Of a stretch of 64,000 bases of DNA, positions 60,471 through 64,000 are shown in pieces. Positions within the stretch are counted from its first letter, which is position 1. Each line of letters begins with the position of its first letter. The position numbers and the translations under genes are program-made. The DNA comes from Membranipora membranacea (Eukaryota; Bryozoa; Gymnolaemata; Cheilostomatida; Membraniporidae). The notes under the pieces were generated by a model, which did not search any database, had not been told where the DNA came from, and saw only the letters and a program-made list of their open reading frames with translations. The stretch spans positions 16,304,001-16,368,000 of the forward strand of contig OU612068.1 of the NCBI GenBank assembly GCA_914767715.1. The letters run 5' to 3'.

Positions 60471-60841
60471 GTGAGCACAGGTTTAGAAAGTGTAGTCTTA
60501 TCAGAAAAAAACTTCTGATGTTTTATTTATCTAACGACTAGTTCTTCCAGCAACACAAAGGCTTTGACTTGTCTACCCTTGTCCTATTCTAGGTGCAGTC
60601 TTTTTCGTAAACTTATGTATATATGGTGAGCACAGGTTAAGAAAGTGTCCTCTTATTTAATAATTTATCTAATGTCTAGTTCTTCAAGAAATGTTAAAGC
60701 TTTGATTTGAATTTATTAAGCTAGACAGACAAAAACTCACACCGATATTCTTTGCGCCAAACAATGAGTTAAAGTCGTGTAATGGCGCAACAGCGACGGA
60801 GCGTCATTATTAAATTGTCAGCGAGTTAACAAAGCAGCACC

Positions 60842-62328
60842 ATGGATTGTTCTCTGATTGTTGATTCTATTCTTGTGAATGCAGTTCTGTTCTGTACAAC
60901 TCTGGGTGGTGACTTCTTATGGACTGCATCCTTCTTTATCAAACCGTTAGCTCTCCTTGTGATTGTGAATTTTATGCTCTATCTCAGAGTTCTCACCATT
61001 GTGTAAGTGTGACGGATTTGTTAAATTTGTCTATTCTCAATCGATATAAATGGACAATTCATGTGACATATATATTGCCTGTGAAATGGACTATCTGTGT
61101 AAGTAATTTAGGTGTGCTTATCCTGAGCTCTGAAGGTAATAATGCCATCATCAGCGATCAATTCATGTTGCTCTTAGTTAGAGTTATTTGTGATTTCTGC
61201 TTTAGGACTCCGTTGATTGAGTTTATGACAGATGAAACCAGAATGATGAGACGCATAAATGCGCAGCAATCCTCACAACCTACACAAGAAATATTTAAAG
61301 AAAACCACGATAGGAAAATACACGTACGGTCATATGAGAAAGCTAAAGACATGACCAGCCTTATCAAACTGTTTAATGGTGAGTGCAGATAATATTACAG
61401 GCTGCTTGATTTAACCTTGGTTAAATTGGAGCAATCTTACATGTCTTACTTGTCTGCATGTTGTTGCACTAACTTGGACCATTCTTCCGGCTTTGATGAA
61501 AAAAATACATTGTATTTCAGAAAAATCTGTGACACTGTTTCCACAACAGCATCAACGACATCAGAACAACCCTGCTAGGATGGCTGAAAATAATGGAACG
61601 GATGGCCAACATTATGCGGATGGTAAGTTTTGATCATTTCTTTACCAGTCAAAAGTACACTAAGTACAAAAGTACACAGCAAAGCGAAGTCATGTCCTCT
61701 TGAATCAAGGGAACACAACCTAGAAACTGACCTAGAATTAACATAACACAGTGCGTTTGGCTTTTCAGAATTTAGTAATTAAGTTGTGGTTTATTTTTAG
61801 CTATTGCTGTTCTCCCAGGATCTGATACATTCGCTGCTGGAGATCCGTTACTTGTGGTTCCACAGCAAAACCCTCCACATGAACATCGCAATGTCCATCA
61901 TCAACAAGGTAATTATTTACCAACGCAACTCCCTGAAATTCAGAAAAGAATTACTGATGTAACTAGAACAAGTTATACTTTCAGATATTAATTTATGTAG
62001 CGCTCAGCTAGAGAATTACCATTGTAAGTTGATAGGAAAGACTATATAATATACCAACATAACAAGTTGTATGTCTGCAGCCAACTATATTGAAAAGCTT
62101 GGTCAAGATAGGCCACTTTCATCATGATGTTATCTCATATAATTTTGGAGTCTAGGATCTCGCTACTGGTGCGTTCTATTGATCATGTTGCATTTGACAA
62201 TTATAGATAGCACTGAAGAAACCAGCTGGATCATTCCAAAGAGAGTAGAGAGGGTCAACGTGGTGGTTAACAGGATAGTTGAGCAGAGGGTTGTGGCCAT
62301 CAGGACTTACCGCTCAACGCAGCTTTAA
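60842..62328 (+). CDS. Unrecognised 221-residue membrane protein whose first exon is array copy 6
   Basis: Five exons join in frame: 60842-61002, 61206-61378, 61521-61622, 61801-61908, 62207-62328 (TAA). Phases match at each junction, which is strong support for the model. Residues about 9-53 form two hydrophobic stretches with a short turn (membrane hairpin); the first has Asp at 24 where other copies have Val. The rest is soluble: a charged segment (TDETRMMRRINAQQ), a Gln/His-rich middle (PQQHQRHQNNPAR, PQQNPPHEHRNVHHQQ) and a basic, Val-rich end (KRVERVNVVVNRIVEQR, RTYRSTQL). No signal peptide or known domain is seen. A hairpin followed by PLIEFM loosely recalls caveolins, but the caveolin signature is absent and I would not name it so. 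Any of the six upstream copies could splice to 61206 in the same phase. Confidence 0.72.
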
Positions 62329-62378
62329 AAAACCATCAAAAAATTTAAAATCTGTATATACTACAAATGTACAGCGGT

Positions 62379-62384
62379 AATAAA
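62379..62384 (+). promoter_or_regulatory. Polyadenylation signal of the array gene
   Basis: AATAAA lies 51 bases after the stop codon at 62326-62328 and is followed by a T-rich stretch. It is the only clear signal downstream of the array. Confidence 0.65.
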
Positions 62385-64000
62385 TATTTTTTTGTCGCAG
62401 ACATATTGTACATATTCATCAAGGTTTCATTCTGTTTACACTTTATTTTTTTTTTGCATTGTGTCGTCTGTTAACCTGGCACTAGTTTATTCTTCAATAC
62501 AGAAAAACTTCTGCCACCACATTTGACATAACTGTTATTGTGGGGGCAGAATTTAAAACAATAAAAAGTCATATAAGGATAACAAACTCTGCATTGTGTT
62601 TACCTTTTGAACTGGACTGATATCAATACAGCTAATTTGAACTAAGGGTGTCCATCAGATCAAACAAATAAATAATCAATGCCAGTGGGATCAGTATCCC
62701 ATATCGCAAACTTCAAGAATGATTCAATTTGCCTGCATTTGGAGATTTCAGCGGTCAGCAGCTCACCAGTAGATTGGGGACGCCTGGAATACAAGTAAAT
62801 GAACTTGATCTGCCAAAGTCACTGGTGGGATGCTAAATGATGTTTTGCCTTTATTTTCGATCATGAATTAAGATTCATCAAATCCTATTTTCACGTCAAT
62901 CTAATCAAAATTTCGTAGTTCATGCTGGTATTCAAGTTGCTAGTAGGATAGTCGAACCAGAGTCGGGGCATGGGTATCCTCCCTGGTTACGGTTGACAAG
63001 GGAAAATCTAGAGATGAGAGATCTGGAGTTGTGTTACCAATTTAAACAGTGACAGTGACTTCAACTGTGTTAGGTAAGAAATGTACTTGGATAGAAGTTG
63101 ATTTATGTCTGAGTTTTTGAAATCATAAAGGGATTGGGTTTTGTCAGTTTGAATTAGACTGAGGAAATATATGGAATACTATTGCTTTTTGAGATCGAGA
63201 CTCAAGATAGTGCCAGTGTGCGAATGTCTTAGCTGCTCTGATAAAACACATAGAGATATTAATTGACAATTCTGAAGGGAAGCGGAGATATTATGTCAGG
63301 GTCTTAAATTGAAAGTTAGCGCTCACGTTTTTAAAACAGTGATAAATGTCTTTGGAATGTGCTTCTACAGAGATCATGTCCTCAGTTTTTCAAAAAATAT
63401 GACAAAGGTAACACGCGCAGACCAAGGGTGAATTGACTGTACCATCTCTGCGCGGACTTGACTAAACAACTGCTCACCAACATCTTCACATAGTGATAGG
63501 TGGAAGAACAGTCTTGAAAAACCATCTGACATGATCTTTTTCAATTATATTCCATGATTATCATTATCATTATATCGATAGTATGTAGGTATTATTATGA
63601 TCTTTGTTGGTTTAGAACAGCCTTGGGGTGGAATGCCTTGTGAATTGGACTGTAAACATAATTTTTGTGAAAAAAAAGAGGATTATGCTGCGCTTGTAAT
63701 GGAATGGATAATCCGCTTCCACCCATTCCAGTGATGCATCAATTAATCATTCTCAGATAGTATTATTTGAATAGATCAAATGGTCCAATAATTTTACGTT
63801 TTGGCAGAAATTCGAGAATGCTAGGAAAAACTTGGTTGTTAGATCTAATCAGTAGGGCTAGATGCGGTCTGGAGTTCTGCCCAGCTGAAGACAGGAAATT
63901 TAGATCAATACATTAAAATCTAAAAAAACCAAATTTAATGTCGGTGAACTTAAAGTCAAGTTATTTGACAAGAGAGAAGTTGCAGTTGAGAGTCATAAGT
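62385..64000. other. Right end of window, no gene seen
   Basis: No coding segment, tRNA or repeat structure that I could support on either strand. Confidence 0.4.

Larger units (their letters stand above)
57815..61002 (+). repeat. Six-copy tandem array of a leader plus membrane exon
   Basis: Units begin (CACCGATA) at 57815, 58282, 59044, 59511, 59978 and 60740, so spacing is 467, 762, 467, 467 and 762 bases. Each unit has a conserved leader of about 100 bases, an ATG, a 161-base exon-like frame and a GTAAGT donor. The 762-base units hold about 300 extra bases with a second exon-like segment. Identity between copies is very high, including non-coding parts. Confidence 0.95.

Noticed and set aside
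60842-61378. Caveolin identity for the array protein
   Set aside because: A membrane hairpin followed by PLIEFM is only a loose likeness; the caveolin N-terminal signature and length do not fit.
1-64000. CRISPR array, operon or bacterial features
   Set aside because: Introns, polyadenylation signals and animal gene families throughout; the tandem array at 57.8-61.0 kb has units far too long and coding-like for CRISPR.

Overview
This is a window of an AT-rich animal nuclear genome. The evidence is interrupted genes with GT-AG introns, metazoan gene families (a Toll-like receptor, a GPR158-type class C receptor, VARP, ZDHHC3/7 and UBE3C), a tRNA gene with a canonical intron, and non-LTR retrotransposons and SINEs. 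I think it is a non-bilaterian or early-branching invertebrate, but the sequence does not fix the phylum. Introns are mostly several hundred to about 2,500 bases and carry many foldback repeats.

Layout. 0.2-1.2 kb: last two exons of a UBE3C-type HECT ubiquitin ligase (+). 2.4-7.4 kb: complete seven-exon DHHC palmitoyltransferase of the ZDHHC3/7 type (+). 9.8-22.9 kb: complete 15-exon GPR158/GPR179-like class C receptor (+). 37.6-23.4 kb: complete 23-exon ANKRD27/VARP (-), convergent with the receptor. 44.0-40.0 kb: four-exon Toll-like receptor (-), upstream of VARP on the same strand. 45-57 kb: repeat-rich region with two LINE remnants and two small paralogous membrane-protein exons (+), each with a transmembrane helix, a Cys cluster and PPxY motifs. 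57.8-62.3 kb: a very recent tandem array of six near-identical membrane-hairpin exons (+), the last of which splices in frame to four further exons encoding a 221-residue protein I do not recognise.

The conserved genes act in membrane traffic and signalling (palmitoylation, Rab21/VAMP7/retromer sorting, innate immune sensing, class C receptor signalling), but nothing shows that they are co-regulated. The most unusual part is 47-62 kb: lineage-restricted small membrane proteins, and an exon array whose copies each have a start codon, leader and splice donor and are spaced at exactly 467 or 762 bases. The array could be a set of alternative first exons, a row of 54-residue micro-protein genes, or a gene caught in expansion.

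The mobile fraction comprises a tRNA-derived SINE family (three copies), a repeated tRNA-Ile(UAU) sequence (three copies, one broken), three LINE fragments, a 285-base dispersed repeat (two copies), a foldback family sharing a TAGCC...CGGC end, and several short palindromes, two of which sit between direct repeats.
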